Assembly: GCA_021323535.1 (NCBI GenBank)
Contig: JAJONO010000005.1
Span: 53,330-117,329, forward strand
From: Bacteroidota bacterium
Lineage (GTDB): Bacteria; Bacteroidota; Bacteroidia; B-17B0; Aurantibacillaceae
Reading direction: 5' to 3'
DNA length: 64,000 bases
Of this stretch, positions 1 to 8,809 are shown in pieces. Under the pieces are notes generated by a model. It had not been told where the DNA came from, searched no databases, and saw nothing but the letters and a program-made list of their open reading frames with translations. The translations under genes were made by a program, and so were the position numbers. Position 1 is the first letter of the stretch, and each line of letters starts with the position of its first letter.

Positions 1-1
1 C

Positions 2-247
2 GCCGATCAATCTGCAATGGGGCAAGAACTATTACGTATGAAAGCGCAATATTATATTAACCAGGGCGACGCAGTGCAGGCTGCCAAATTATCAAAGCAG
101 GTGGAAACTCAAAAGGCCCTCGAAAAAGCAGCAAAAGAAGAATATAAACGGGAAAAAAGGCGGGAAAGGAGAGCCATAGCAATACCAATCGTAGGCGGAG
201 TGGCTTTTGGCGGCCTTATTTTTGTTTTGTTAATGTTACTTATTTAA
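2..247 (+). CDS. C-terminal part of a tail-anchored hypothetical protein
   Basis: The reading frame is open to the left edge of the window, so this is probably the 3' part of a longer gene. In-frame ATGs exist at 17 and 38, but neither has a clear ribosome binding site. The visible protein has a helical stretch reminiscent of a TPR unit (Asn-Gln-Gly-Asp-Ala), then a very basic Lys/Arg/Glu-rich segment, then a single C-terminal hydrophobic helix ending at the last residue. That arrangement predicts a tail-anchored inner-membrane protein with its charged part in the cytoplasm. I do not recognise a family. Coding is likely because of the ordered charge pattern followed by a clean membrane helix. 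Confidence 0.6.
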   Translation, partial: ADQSAMGQELLRMKAQYYINQGDAVQAAKLSKQVETQKALEKAAKEEYKREKRRERRAIAIPIVGGVAFGGLIFVLLMLLI

Positions 248-589
248 CAATAAGACGTATCAAAAAAACAGAAACGGTATACTGCCGACAGTTAGGAGCC
301 TGAAGCTTTAATATAGTTTTATCGCGATTTTTTAGCAACTTACGGCCTTAAATTTATAAAAGCGGGAAACATAAAATGTGCAAAGCAGGCAAAAAAAGGA
401 TATGAACCGGTTAGCAACTTCAATAACTGATTTATAAATTTGACTTATGAATAAGTTTACCATTTATTGTTCTTATTTGCCTTATTGTGTCCATAAGGAA
501 AAACGTACAACGAAAAGAGTACAAGCAGATTTTTCGCAATGTCAGTTATACAGTATTTCCTTTGTTTAAATTAAAGAAGATTGTACGTT
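248..589. other. Intergenic region with no recognised feature
   Basis: This 342-bp stretch separates the truncated gene at the left edge from the WG-repeat gene. It is AT-rich and full of stops. A 41-codon frame starting at 447 has no family resemblance and no ribosome binding site. I see no hairpin with a T-run and no consensus TAnnTTTG box, so the promoter of the downstream gene is not identified. Confidence 0.5.
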
Positions 590-2608
590 ATGAAATACCT
601 ATATTTAAACCTATTCATTCAGCTGATTTGTATCTCATCCTATTCGCAAAACAGGTATCAAAATGTTATCGACTATTTAGCCGGTACTGAGCGTACAAAG
701 CAATTTATCAGCAAAGAATCGAAGTTTGTATTAAAGTCTTCGCCTGAAGCTGTGTTTGATCAGGTAGGTTTTACATGGTTTAAACTATGGATTGTAAAAG
801 ATAAAAACCGCTGGGGTATTGCCGATTCCAACGGAAAAATGATAGTACCCGCAAAGTACGACACGATCTATCCCTTATATACTTTATCAGATATTCCTTC
901 GCTTAAAGACAGTTATGCGTCCCATAAGAAATATTGTTCGTCGTGTAAGGATTCGGCTACTTACGCCAAAGACTATTCATACACTTTAGCCGAGAAAATT
1001 TATGCCCTTGATGATCTTAAAAGCATTCTTGTAATGGAATGCCGAAAAAATTACTTCTACGAAAAATACGAATTATTCAACGTAGAACTGAACAGACATT
1101 GCGTCGACAAATTTTATGAGCTGACGTTGAAATCGGACGAGATCAGGCGTGATAAAAAGTGGTTATTTGTAACAAAAAAAGATGATAAAGGAATATTAAA
1201 TGGAGATTTTACTTACGCTGTTCCTCCGCTTTATTATGAAGTCAGGTTTTTTGGCGGAAGATCCGAATCGCCCAAAGCTTATTTTAATGACGGAATTTAT
1301 TTCAGCATTAAGAAACTGGGGTTATATGGCATTTACAAAGTTGGCCATGGGGAATTGGTAAAAACCATGTACGACGGCTTTTATACCTGGAGCAATTCTA
1401 AGGGATATTATATGTTCCGCGATGGAATCACTTATAGCGTTAAGGGGACTAAAATGGGTATCATAGATTCAACAGGTACGGAGGTACTTCCAGCAGAATA
1501 TGACGATATTGAAAAAGGAACAACTCCTGGAAGTTTGTTGCGTGTTGGTAAAAATAAGAAGTATGGGTTCTATTCCCTGCAGGAAAAAAAGCTGGTAATT
1601 CCGATGAAGTACTCTTCTGGATACAATAACTCTTTTTTTTATGGCAGATTTGCAAATAATTATTGCGTAGTAAACGATACTTCGGGCTTGTATGTAATTG
1701 ATACGCATGGCAATATTATTACAGGGCCCGTTGTTGAAGAAGACATGGTGGTGGATGAAAGTGGTTATTTATACAGAAGAAAAGTGGACACGGATCTTTG
1801 GACGGTAATATATCTTCCAACCCAAAAGGTTATTCACACAGCGGCTACAGAATGTCCTGAGCTTGGACAATTCAAATTACCTGCATTCGAGAACAAAGCA
1901 ACTATCCTTATTGATGAAAAAGGAATGAAACTGGTTACCACAGAAGGAAAGATTTTGCACAAATTTAAATCTGTGGCTTGTGAGGGTCCGTTTAAAGTAA
2001 ATGACTATCCCATTTTCAAAGACCGTGAAACCTTATTTGAACTCACTGATAAAAACGAAGTGAAAAAACTCAAGCTCGTTACAATTTTCGACATTGATCA
2101 ACTGGAATATGGAGTACTGGCGTTCTATAACGGAAAACCATGTACTATAAAAACTGATCACGACCGTGGAGGAATGCGTTTACAGTTTTTACCGGAAACG
2201 ATAAACTGGGCAAAAAATCAGGAAACGATAACTTATATGAAAGACTATAACCAGGCAGTAATTGAAAAAGATAAAAAGTTTGGGGTTTATGATTTGCAAA
2301 GGGACTCGATCATTGTTGAGCCAATTCTCAGTGGTAAAAAGCAGTTTAATCTGGTTGAAGGTGAACCGGCCTACCGGAATGGCAAGGCAGTTTTTGTTTG
2401 GGGAGAGGGCAATTTTTCAGTATTTGAACTTGCTGACAATGTAAAGTGGGCGATTGATCAAAGAGGAGTTAAGCTCACAGATAAAACCTGGATTTTAATT
2501 GAAAAGGATAATAAGTTAGGAGTGTATGATAAAGCCATGAGACAGATTCTCGTAGAGCCTGTTTATTCAAATTTTACTGAACTGGAGAGTTATCTGAAAA
2601 CCCTTTGA
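590..2608 (+). CDS. Secreted WG-repeat protein
   Basis: The predicted protein has 672 residues. I chose the ATG at 590 over the in-frame TTG at 581 because it gives a good signal peptide (Met-Lys, hydrophobic core, ending near Ser-Tyr-Ser-Gln). After cleavage the protein carries scattered WG-type repeats: short beta units such as RWGIADSNGKMIVP, MGIIDSTGTEVLP, KYGFYSLQEKKLVIP and KFGVYDLQRDSIIVEP, each followed by a Tyr-Asp-type turn. WG repeats form extended beta structures of unknown biochemical role and are very common in Bacteroidota exported proteins. There is no lipobox and no T9SS sorting domain, so it is probably periplasmic. It is convergent with the YitT gene downstream. Confidence 0.85.
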   Translation: MKYLYLNLFIQLICISSYSQNRYQNVIDYLAGTERTKQFISKESKFVLKSSPEAVFDQVGFTWFKLWIVKDKNRWGIADSNGKMIVPAKYDTIYPLYTLSDIPSLKDSYASHKKYCSSCKDSATYAKDYSYTLAEKIYALDDLKSILVMECRKNYFYEKYELFNVELNRHCVDKFYELTLKSDEIRRDKKWLFVTKKDDKGILNGDFTYAVPPLYYEVRFFGGRSESPKAYFNDGIYFSIKKLGLYGIYKVGHGELVKTMYDGFYTWSNSKGYYMFRDGITYSVKGTKMGIIDSTGTEVLPAEYDDIEKGTTPGSLLRVGKNKKYGFYSLQEKKLVIPMKYSSGYNNSFFYGRFANNYCVVNDTSGLYVIDTHGNIITGPVVEEDMVVDESGYLYRRKVDTDLWTVIYLPTQKVIHTAATECPELGQFKLPAFENKATILIDEKGMKLVTTEGKILHKFKSVACEGPFKVNDYPIFKDRETLFELTDKNEVKKLKLVTIFDIDQLEYGVLAFYNGKPCTIKTDHDRGGMRLQFLPETINWAKNQETITYMKDYNQAVIEKDKKFGVYDLQRDSIIVEPILSGKKQFNLVEGEPAYRNGKAVFVWGEGNFSVFELADNVKWAIDQRGVKLTDKTWILIEKDNKLGVYDKAMRQILVEPVYSNFTELESYLKTL

Positions 2609-2637
2609 TAAATAGTTTATGTTCAGGTTACCTTCTA

Positions 2638-3612
2638 TCAGACCTTCAATCTTCTCTTCTTCACCATTCCACCTTTAATGTCTTTTACAGGTGAGCTCAC
2701 AATGAAGGCATTCGGATCTATTTTCAGAATCTCATAGTTAAGTTTTGAAATTTCAAAACGTGTTACAACTGTATAAATGATCTCAAGTTCGTAAACTGTT
2801 CCACGTTTTCCGTAACCGCCTTTACCATTGTAGATGGTAACGCCTCGCCCAAGGTCGTGTGTAATAACTTCATTGATCTCGGCCGAGTGGGTCGAAATAA
2901 TTGTAACACCAACATATTCTTCTATTCCTTCAACAACAAAATCAAGCGTTTTTGACGCGGCAAGATAAGTGATCATAGAATATAAAGCCTGTTCAATAGA
3001 AAGAAAATAAGCGGCAAAACCGAATATGACAATGTTGAAAATGATAATAAAATCTCCTATTGTTGTGTGCAGCTTTCTGCTTAAGTAAATGGCTAAGATT
3101 TCCGTACCGTCAAGTACCGCTCCACCCCTGATAGACAAGCCAATTCCCGCGCCGAGAAAAAATCCTCCGAATGCCGAAACAAGTAATTTATCATGCGTGA
3201 TCTGGGGGAAATGAAAAAAATAAATACACACTGCAAGCGCCGAAATAGCGATGGCCGTTTTTATAGCGAATTCACTGCTGATGACTTTTGCCCCAAGTAA
3301 AATAAATGGAATATTTATGAGCACTAATAAAATAGGAAGTGGCCAACTCGTAATTTCTGTAACAAGAAGTGAAATACCAGTCACTCCGCCATCAATAAAA
3401 CTATTTGGAAGAAGAAAACTTTCCAATCCGAATGCAGCAGCCCCAACGCCAGCCGAAATAAGGATAACGTCTTTAAGGTACCGAAGCGCAATGATTTTTA
3501 ATTCACGAAAACCTTTAGCAATCTGATAATCGGAGTACTGCTTTTTTCCGTAATCCTTCTTTTTACGATTAAGTACGCCTTGTATGACTATTTGTGTCCA
3601 GATAGGGTTCAT
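2638..3612 (-). CDS. YitT family membrane protein (DUF161-DUF2179)
   Basis: This 324-residue protein has an N-terminal cytoplasmic stretch of about 45 residues, then five or six hydrophobic segments (about residues 46-210) with the family signature around SFIDGGVTGISLL. The soluble C-terminal domain (about 225-320, DUF2179) contains VGVTIIST and GYGKRGTVYELEIIYTVV. These features define the YitT/YpjC family, which is widespread but of undefined transport or sensing role. Length is normal. The N-terminal extension is somewhat long and basic. The ATG at 3612 is the only good start in frame. Confidence 0.88.
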   Translation of the reverse strand: MNPIWTQIVIQGVLNRKKKDYGKKQYSDYQIAKGFRELKIIALRYLKDVILISAGVGAAAFGLESFLLPNSFIDGGVTGISLLVTEITSWPLPILLVLINIPFILLGAKVISSEFAIKTAIAISALAVCIYFFHFPQITHDKLLVSAFGGFFLGAGIGLSIRGGAVLDGTEILAIYLSRKLHTTIGDFIIIFNIVIFGFAAYFLSIEQALYSMITYLAASKTLDFVVEGIEEYVGVTIISTHSAEINEVITHDLGRGVTIYNGKGGYGKRGTVYELEIIYTVVTRFEISKLNYEILKIDPNAFIVSSPVKDIKGGMVKKRRLKV

Positions 3613-3703
3613 CTCCCCACAAGATACACAAACTTCCTGCCTGCCAGATTAGAATAGGATTAGAAGCGCTTCCCTAAAGCCCACTTTGGCGAAGTGCTTA
3701 TCA

Positions 3704-4240
3704 TTACTTTTTAGTTTCGTTGCTTTTTTCGAGCTTTTTAAAGCCAATGCTGAGGCCGTTCACACAATAGCGCTGACCTGTTTGGGTTGGACCATCATCA
3801 AAAATATGGCCAAGATGGCCGCCGCATTTGGCGCATACTATTTCGGTACGGATCATGCCATGAGAAAAATCTTTCACCTTTTTTACCCTGTCGCCGGCTC
3901 CAATTTCATTATCAAAACTTGGCCATCCGCAATGCCCGTCGAATTTTTGTTTGCTGGTAAATAATTCTGTTCCACAACCTGCGCATACATAGGTTCCTTC
4001 TTCAAAATTACTATTGAGTTCACTTGAATGAGGGCGCTCCGTACCTTTCTCTCGGAGCACATGATATTGATCAGGAGTAAGAATTTTTTTCCACTCTTCA
4101 TCGGTTTTATTGAAGTTATTGTCCATTGTCTTTTTACTTGTAGAGTTATTTGTTGATTCGTTATTTGTTGTTGGGTTAGTTTGGCAGGAACCAAATCCAA
4201 AACTTAACATTAAGCTGAAAAATAAAACTGTCTTCGTCAT
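3704..4240 (-). CDS. msrB: Peptide-methionine (R)-S-oxide reductase, lipoprotein form
   Basis: MsrB reduces the R form of methionine sulfoxide in proteins. From the ATG at 4240 the protein has 178 residues and starts with a lipoprotein signal peptide whose lipid-modified Cys is residue 19 (FGFGSC). A Ser/Thr/Asn-rich linker follows, then the MsrB domain. It holds both zinc CxxC pairs (Cys86/89 and Cys136/139), Cys104 in HCGWPSF and the catalytic Cys159 in RYCVNG. The longer frame starting at 4276 would bury the signal peptide and is less likely. The lipobox places the enzyme in the envelope, repairing periplasmic or outer-membrane proteins. A near-consensus -7 box (TAACTTCG) lies shortly upstream. 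Confidence 0.93.
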   Translation of the reverse strand: MTKTVLFFSLMLSFGFGSCQTNPTTNNESTNNSTSKKTMDNNFNKTDEEWKKILTPDQYHVLREKGTERPHSSELNSNFEEGTYVCAGCGTELFTSKQKFDGHCGWPSFDNEIGAGDRVKKVKDFSHGMIRTEIVCAKCGGHLGHIFDDGPTQTGQRYCVNGLSIGFKKLEKSNETKK

Positions 4241-4288
4241 GTTTATATATACGAAGTTAGTCCCTTTTCCTTTCAAAATTTACGAAAA

Positions 4289-5410
4289 TTAACGTTTACT
4301 GCGCGTTTTTACCTCTTCCAGCAACTTATCACGGCCTTCATTTCGTGTAAGGATATGAATGAAAGAACCTTCTCCTTTTAAAGCGATCTCTTTGAGGTTT
4401 TTGATGGCTTCTTTATCATTGCCAAAAGCAACCGTGGTCAGAGTTATTTTTTTTGCTCCCTGGCTGCTCACCCATTTTGCGTGATCATCGGGTGTAAATT
4501 TAAATTTACCGTCAGTAGCAAGAAAGATCTGGTTGTTTCCTTCCGGAATAAAATTAGCCTGGGCCACCTGTTGACTTTTATGAATGGCTTTGTTTCCTCT
4601 TGTATAGCCTTTCCCCTTTAATCCATCAACGATTAATTTTAATTGCGCTTTATCACTTCCGCTCATTGCTTCTTTAAGAACTTTTACACTATCGGCGTAT
4701 GTAATAAAAGTGATTTTATCTATGTCGCGAACGGCATCTATCAGTGTATACAATGCCGTTTTCATAAATGGAAGTTTCATGGTATCGCGCATGGAACTGC
4801 TAACGTCTACCAGAAATACAATGTTGTTTGGTTTATATTTCAGTAATGAAAGTGAAGAGTGGTCCTCGGTAATTTCGGGTTCTGTTTGCTTAGGCTGAAC
4901 GGTTTTTGTAACAACGGGTTCCGAAGAATTATCAGGCATTTTATTGCTATTATCTCTTTGTTGTTTAGGATCTGTTACTACAATGGCACCATCTTTAATT
5001 TTCACATTACTGGTATTCTTTCTGCTTCCAAAATAAAAACAAGCAAGCTTGTCATCTGCTTTTAATTTATTGAGATTTCCGCTCAGACTCAAACGATAGG
5101 GTTTATCCTGATCACTCGACACTAATTTTATTTCCCTTTTAAATTTTCCTGAAGATTGTGGAATGAATGAAATAACAAGTAAAGTTGTATCTCCCGCCTG
5201 CAATGTTTTTTTTGATGCAAATACTTTTATTCCGGGATCGGCATCGGCGCGAAGCAAAAATATTTTTTTATCGCTTTCATTTTTAATAATTACGTCGCCC
5301 TTTATTTCGTAGGCTTCGGCAATTTGTCCAAGATCTGTGTCTTTATCCTTAAACACCAATTGTGCTTTCGCTGAAGAGAACAGGATTATAAGAAAGATAA
5401 TTCTTAGCAT
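4289..5410 (-). CDS. Secreted DUF1573-like plus von Willebrand A domain protein
   Basis: The protein has 373 residues. A signal peptide (about 1-16) is followed by an Ig-like DUF1573-type domain (about 17-115, with FKDKDTDLGQI and FIPQSSGKFKREI), a charged linker, and a vWA domain (about 195-370). The vWA domain carries an intact metal-ion-dependent adhesion site, Asp202-x-Ser204-x-Ser206 in FLVDVSSSMRD, and a downstream ATDGKF motif. It should bind divalent metal and act in protein-protein interaction in the periplasm. It follows the UMF1 gene on the same strand after an 88-bp gap, so cotranscription is possible but not shown. Confidence 0.85.
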   Translation of the reverse strand: MLRIIFLIILFSSAKAQLVFKDKDTDLGQIAEAYEIKGDVIIKNESDKKIFLLRADADPGIKVFASKKTLQAGDTTLLVISFIPQSSGKFKREIKLVSSDQDKPYRLSLSGNLNKLKADDKLACFYFGSRKNTSNVKIKDGAIVVTDPKQQRDNSNKMPDNSSEPVVTKTVQPKQTEPEITEDHSSLSLLKYKPNNIVFLVDVSSSMRDTMKLPFMKTALYTLIDAVRDIDKITFITYADSVKVLKEAMSGSDKAQLKLIVDGLKGKGYTRGNKAIHKSQQVAQANFIPEGNNQIFLATDGKFKFTPDDHAKWVSSQGAKKITLTTVAFGNDKEAIKNLKEIALKGEGSFIHILTRNEGRDKLLEEVKTRSKR

Positions 5411-5498
5411 AAAAATAATGAATCAAAAAGCGGACCAATATCCAATGCTTAGTGTTTAGTTATTGGTTTTTAATAATTTCTAACTAAACGTTATAAGA

Positions 5499-6812
5499 TT
5501 ACTTTTGGGTTTTGGGTACAAAAAACAGCCCAATAAATCCTAAAACGAAGAAGGCAATGAGAGCGAGAACAGCAGGACGCATACCTCCAACGGCTTCGCT
5601 GATGGCGCCGAAAGAAACCGTACCAATGATCATTCCAAGTTTTTCCATGACGTCGTAAAAGCTAAAGAAGCTCGTGTGATCATCCGTCTCTGGAAGAAAC
5701 TTACTATAGGTACTTCTGGACAAAGCCTGGATACCGCCCATTACAAATCCTACAAGAAATGCCACAATGTAAAAGTGTTCCGGTAGTCTTACCACCCAGT
5801 AAGTAAAAGAGCAAATAAAGATCCAGATAACAATCGCGATCATCAACGAATGTATGTTGCCTATCTTTCCCGAAAGTCTTGAAAACACGAACGAACCTAA
5901 TATGCCCACAAACTGAATTATGAGAATACTTACAATGAGAGAAGTTGTTTTGGTTTTTTCTGCCGCTTCTCCGGATCCCCAGTCTATTTCATTTCTTGCA
6001 AATAAAACGGCAACAACCATTATGGTTTGAACACCCATGTTGTAGAAAAAGTAACTGAACAAAAAACGCTTTAACCGCTTTATTTTCTTAACCTGTGAAA
6101 ACACAGACAATAATTCTTTGAACCCTTTTGACAATAAATTCTTTTTGTCGGCTCCATGCGCGGCATGATCACGATCCGGAAGTCCTTTAAAAGTAAACTG
6201 CGCAAATCCTATCCACCATAATCCTACAAGGAGAAAGCTATATTTTGCAGGCATCTTTAATACCATAATGCCAACAAGACAAATGATCAGCAAAAGCGAA
6301 CTTCCGAAATATCCTAATGAAAATCCTCTTGCGCTTACTTTATCCTGATTTTCTATACTTGCAATTTCCGGCAGATACGAATTGTAATAGACAAGGCTCC
6401 CCCAGAAACCAATCGTTGCCGTTATAAAAGGAATAAAACTTAGTTCAAGACTTTTACGCGAAAAGAAAAACAGGCACATACACGATAGCGCCCCGAGATA
6501 ACAGAAAAACTGTAAAAAACGTTTTTTATTTCCGAGGTAATCGGCAATTCCGCTTAAAACCGGGGCAATTAGAACTACAATGAATAAAGCGAACGCGTAA
6601 ACGAAGGAATAAATATTCTGGTTCTCGAAAGAGCTTCCAAAAAAAGTAACCGTGTGCCCAATGAAATTTTTGTTTTCATCGTGCGTGGTTATATAATCAT
6701 AAAAGTTCGGAAAAATGGCCGAGGTAATCACCAGCGGAAACACCGAGTTGGCCCAATCGTAGAATGTCCATGCTTTAATAATTTTAGGATCGTCTTTCTG
6801 AATAAGGCTCAT
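5499..6812 (-). CDS. MFS transporter, UMF1/Atg22-like family
   Basis: This 437-residue protein has about a dozen hydrophobic segments. It contains the UMF1 family hallmarks: an N-terminal AWTFYDWANSVFP, an early long loop (Asn-Phe-Tyr-Asp-Tyr region), YYNSYLPEI, and a C-terminal GGIQALSRSTYSKFLP. UMF1/Atg22-type MFS proteins export small solutes; yeast Atg22 exports vacuolar amino acids. The bacterial substrate is unknown. Its start codon lies two bases after the stop of the OmpA-like gene, so the two are almost certainly cotranscribed from the promoter upstream of that gene. Confidence 0.9.
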   Translation of the reverse strand: MSLIQKDDPKIIKAWTFYDWANSVFPLVITSAIFPNFYDYITTHDENKNFIGHTVTFFGSSFENQNIYSFVYAFALFIVVLIAPVLSGIADYLGNKKRFLQFFCYLGALSCMCLFFFSRKSLELSFIPFITATIGFWGSLVYYNSYLPEIASIENQDKVSARGFSLGYFGSSLLLIICLVGIMVLKMPAKYSFLLVGLWWIGFAQFTFKGLPDRDHAAHGADKKNLLSKGFKELLSVFSQVKKIKRLKRFLFSYFFYNMGVQTIMVVAVLFARNEIDWGSGEAAEKTKTTSLIVSILIIQFVGILGSFVFSRLSGKIGNIHSLMIAIVIWIFICSFTYWVVRLPEHFYIVAFLVGFVMGGIQALSRSTYSKFLPETDDHTSFFSFYDVMEKLGMIIGTVSFGAISEAVGGMRPAVLALIAFFVLGFIGLFFVPKTQK

Positions 6813-6814
6813 AT

Positions 6815-7900
6815 TTATTTTTTTATAATCTCAAATTCAACACGCCGGTTTTTTGCTCTTCCATCATCTGTATCATTACTCGCAATTGGCTGAGTGCTTC
6901 CAAAACCTTTAAAGTACATTTTATTCTGCACACCTTTTTTAATAAGATATTCAAATACTTCGCGCGCCCGGAGTTCACTTATTTTCTGATTCTTGAATTT
7001 CAGTCCGCTGTTATCGCTATGCCCGTTAATACGAATTTCCATTGAGGGATTTCTAAGTAGATACTGCGCAAGTTTGTTCAGTTCCTGGTTCGACTCAGGA
7101 AGAAGATAATATTTTCCATTTTCAAAGAAGAGATTTTTGAGCGCTACTTTCTCTCCTACCTGGATATTTTTATTTACCTGAAGGGTAGAATCTTCAGGAT
7201 TAATTACAGAGCCGACAACTTCTTCTACCACTTTATCTTCTTCGTGATATTTTACAAGACTAACATCATCTACAAAATAATACGATTCTTTGAAGCCAAG
7301 TTTGAACAGGTTCATGCGAACCATATCTTTTTTTATCTCGGGCGCGAAATTTCCTATCGTAAGATATTTCTCTCCTCCATCGGCTTTGTAAAAACCATGA
7401 AACGTGAACCATTGAAAGCCTTTCATGAGTCCGCCTTTTTTTACCATAGTATCCACCATATTGGCTCTAACAGCATCGGCCGGACGTCGGTATCCAGCCT
7501 TAGAAAAAAGAACCCCGAACGATTTCAGAGTGGCATTGCTCCAGAAAGCGAGGCGAATCTGCATTGTAATTTCATAGGTGGTTCCCCTGTGGAGCGGTTC
7601 GGCCAGTTTTACCTGCAAAAACTCTTTATAACGTTTCTGGAAACGGAAGCCGGTATAACAATATCCTTCATAAGCCCCTTTCTGAACGGTGGTATCGTTG
7701 TCGAGCGGGTTATGATAATAATCAATGGATGCAATTGGTTGCCAAGGAATTGCCATTCGAATATTGTCAGATTTTTTGCGGTAATTTTCGAAACTTCCGT
7801 TAGGAACCAGATTTTTTTGAGGTTTATTATCGGCCGGATTTTGCCCTGAAAGCGAAAAAGCTGTGAAAAACAGGACTACTATGGGGTAGAAACGGCTCAT
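6815..7900 (-). CDS. OmpA family protein with an N-terminal beta-sandwich-like domain
   Basis: The protein has 361 residues from the ATG at 7900. A TTG nine bases further upstream is rejected because the ATG gives a clean signal peptide ending near Leu-Ser-Gly-Gln. The middle (about 30-215) looks like a carbohydrate-binding or jelly-roll beta domain (NGSFENY, YYFVDDVSLV). The C-terminal ~110 residues form an OmpA-like peptidoglycan-binding domain (NGHSDNSG, ELRAREV, GRAKNRRVEF). It probably links the outer membrane or periplasmic face to peptidoglycan. It is the first gene of a two-gene unit with the UMF1 transporter. Confidence 0.9.
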   Translation of the reverse strand: MSRFYPIVVLFFTAFSLSGQNPADNKPQKNLVPNGSFENYRKKSDNIRMAIPWQPIASIDYYHNPLDNDTTVQKGAYEGYCYTGFRFQKRYKEFLQVKLAEPLHRGTTYEITMQIRLAFWSNATLKSFGVLFSKAGYRRPADAVRANMVDTMVKKGGLMKGFQWFTFHGFYKADGGEKYLTIGNFAPEIKKDMVRMNLFKLGFKESYYFVDDVSLVKYHEEDKVVEEVVGSVINPEDSTLQVNKNIQVGEKVALKNLFFENGKYYLLPESNQELNKLAQYLLRNPSMEIRINGHSDNSGLKFKNQKISELRAREVFEYLIKKGVQNKMYFKGFGSTQPIASNDTDDGRAKNRRVEFEIIKK

Positions 7901-7906
7901 TTCATA

Positions 7907-7914
7907 CAAAAATA
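7907..7914 (-). promoter_or_regulatory. -7 box (TATTTTTG) of the OmpA-like gene
   Basis: Reading the minus strand, a perfect TAnnTTTG box ends only six bases before the ATG at 7900. No convincing TTTG is seen at the -33 position. If the box is used, transcription would start at or just before the start codon. Confidence 0.5.
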
Positions 7915-7952
7915 GCCTAAAATGAGAGTTCCCGGCTATTTTGTTTTTAACA

Positions 7953-7982
7953 TTTGCATATTGGAAAAAAAACGTATATTTG
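7953..7982 (+). promoter_or_regulatory. Promoter of rpsT
   Basis: A TTTG element (7953-7956) and a perfect -7 box TATATTTG (7975-7982) are separated by 18 bp, matching the Bacteroidota primary sigma factor consensus. The rpsT ATG lies 42 bp downstream, leaving a conventional short leader. Confidence 0.75.
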
Positions 7983-8024
7983 CCTTCCCAAAATTACGGG
8001 AACAATTTTAAAGAATTAAATACA

Positions 8025-8282
8025 ATGGCAAATCATAAATCAGCTATTAAACGCATCCGCTCAAACGACGCAAAACGTACCGAAAACCGTTATTATGCAA
8101 AAAGTACACGTACTGCGGTAAAAAAATTACGCACTTCAACTTCTGAGAAAGAAGCTAAAGAATTATTACCAAAAGTATCTAAGATGCTTGATAAATTAGC
8201 TAAAAAAGGTGTGATCCATAAAAACAAAGCTTCTAACCTTAAGTCAAAACTGACTAAGAAAGCAGCTTCGTTAAAAAAATAA
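8025..8282 (+). CDS. rpsT: 30S ribosomal protein S20
   Basis: S20 binds 16S rRNA early in assembly of the small ribosomal subunit. The 85-residue, strongly basic protein begins [18 protein letters not shown], the classic S20 start, and ends in a lysine-rich helical tail ([16 protein letters not shown]). I placed the start at the ATG at 8025 by homology; the frame is open further upstream but that part overlaps the promoter. It stands alone between its own promoter and a strong terminator, as is usual for rpsT. Confidence 0.98.
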   Translation: MANHKSAIKRIRSNDAKRTENRYYAKSTRTAVKKLRTSTSEKEAKELLPKVSKMLDKLAKKGVIHKNKASNLKSKLTKKAASLKK

Positions 8283-8303
8283 TCAAGATCATTTAATGTT
8301 CTG

Positions 8304-8333
8304 AAGCCTGTCATTCCCTGACGGGCTTTTTTT
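8304..8333 (+). terminator. Rho-independent terminator after rpsT
   Basis: A 10-bp stem (8304-8313 with 8319-8328, one G-T wobble) with a 5-base TTCCC loop is followed by a run of T. It lies 22 bp after the rpsT stop. Confidence 0.92.
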
Positions 8334-8437
8334 GTGATGTTATATTTTCCACAAAGAGGTTATTTTACAGTTTCTTTTTGTGTTCAGGTTAGCGTCCATT
8401 CGCGAAATTCGCGTTCGCTTTCAATAAAACATTTTGT

Positions 8438-8445
8438 TACATTTG
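8438..8445 (+). promoter_or_regulatory. -7 box (TACATTTG) of the GNAT gene
   Basis: A perfect TAnnTTTG box ends seven bases before the ATG at 8453. A TTCG (three of four matches to TTTG) lies 20 bp upstream. This arrangement predicts a leaderless or nearly leaderless transcript. Confidence 0.55.
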
Positions 8446-8452
8446 ACAGAAC

Positions 8453-8731
8453 ATGGAAGTTAAACACCGCGACGAAAAACCCAAAGGCGCCTTTTACATT
8501 GAGGAGAATGGTAAAGAGATTGCCACGATGACTTATGTGTTTGCCGGAGAGGGTCGTTTCATTATTGATCATACCGTTGTTGACCAGGCTTACGAAGGAA
8601 AAGGATTGGGACGCCAATTGGTAAAAGCAGGCGTTGGGTTTGCGAGAAAAAATCATCTTAAGATCATTCCGCTTTGTCCTTACGCAAAACGCATTCTCGA
8701 AAAAACTCCCGAATACAGTGATATTTTTTAA
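8453..8731 (+). CDS. Small GNAT-family N-acetyltransferase (YjdJ-like)
   Basis: The 92-residue protein is a minimal GNAT fold of the YjdJ type. It has a beta strand pair (GAFYIEENGKEIATMTY), the strand IIDHTVVDQAYEGKGLG with the acetyl-CoA pyrophosphate-binding loop Gly-Lys-Gly-Leu-Gly, and the C-terminal PLCPYAKRILEKTPEY. The family's substrate is not established. It sits 78 bp before a YjdI-like iron-sulfur gene, the same pairing as yjdJ and yjdI of E. coli, which suggests a shared role. The ATG directly follows a consensus -7 box. Confidence 0.9.
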   Translation: MEVKHRDEKPKGAFYIEENGKEIATMTYVFAGEGRFIIDHTVVDQAYEGKGLGRQLVKAGVGFARKNHLKIIPLCPYAKRILEKTPEYSDIF

Positions 8732-8809
8732 TTCATTATAAAAACAAATAGACGCTGATTTCGATAATTAACGCAATACGTCCAACTCATTACCTGAAAA
8801 AAATACAAA

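Noticed and set aside
487..690. 67-codon frame overlapping the start of the WG-repeat gene
   Set aside because: It overlaps the signal peptide of the WG protein in another frame and has no ribosome binding site or recognisable content.
3704..4240. Possibility of a selenocysteine MsrB
   Set aside because: The catalytic position is an ordinary Cys codon in RYCVNG, with no in-frame TGA.
7244..7849. 201-codon frame antisense to the OmpA-like gene
   Set aside because: Shadow of a real gene with signal peptide and OmpA domain; no start signals or protein features of its own.
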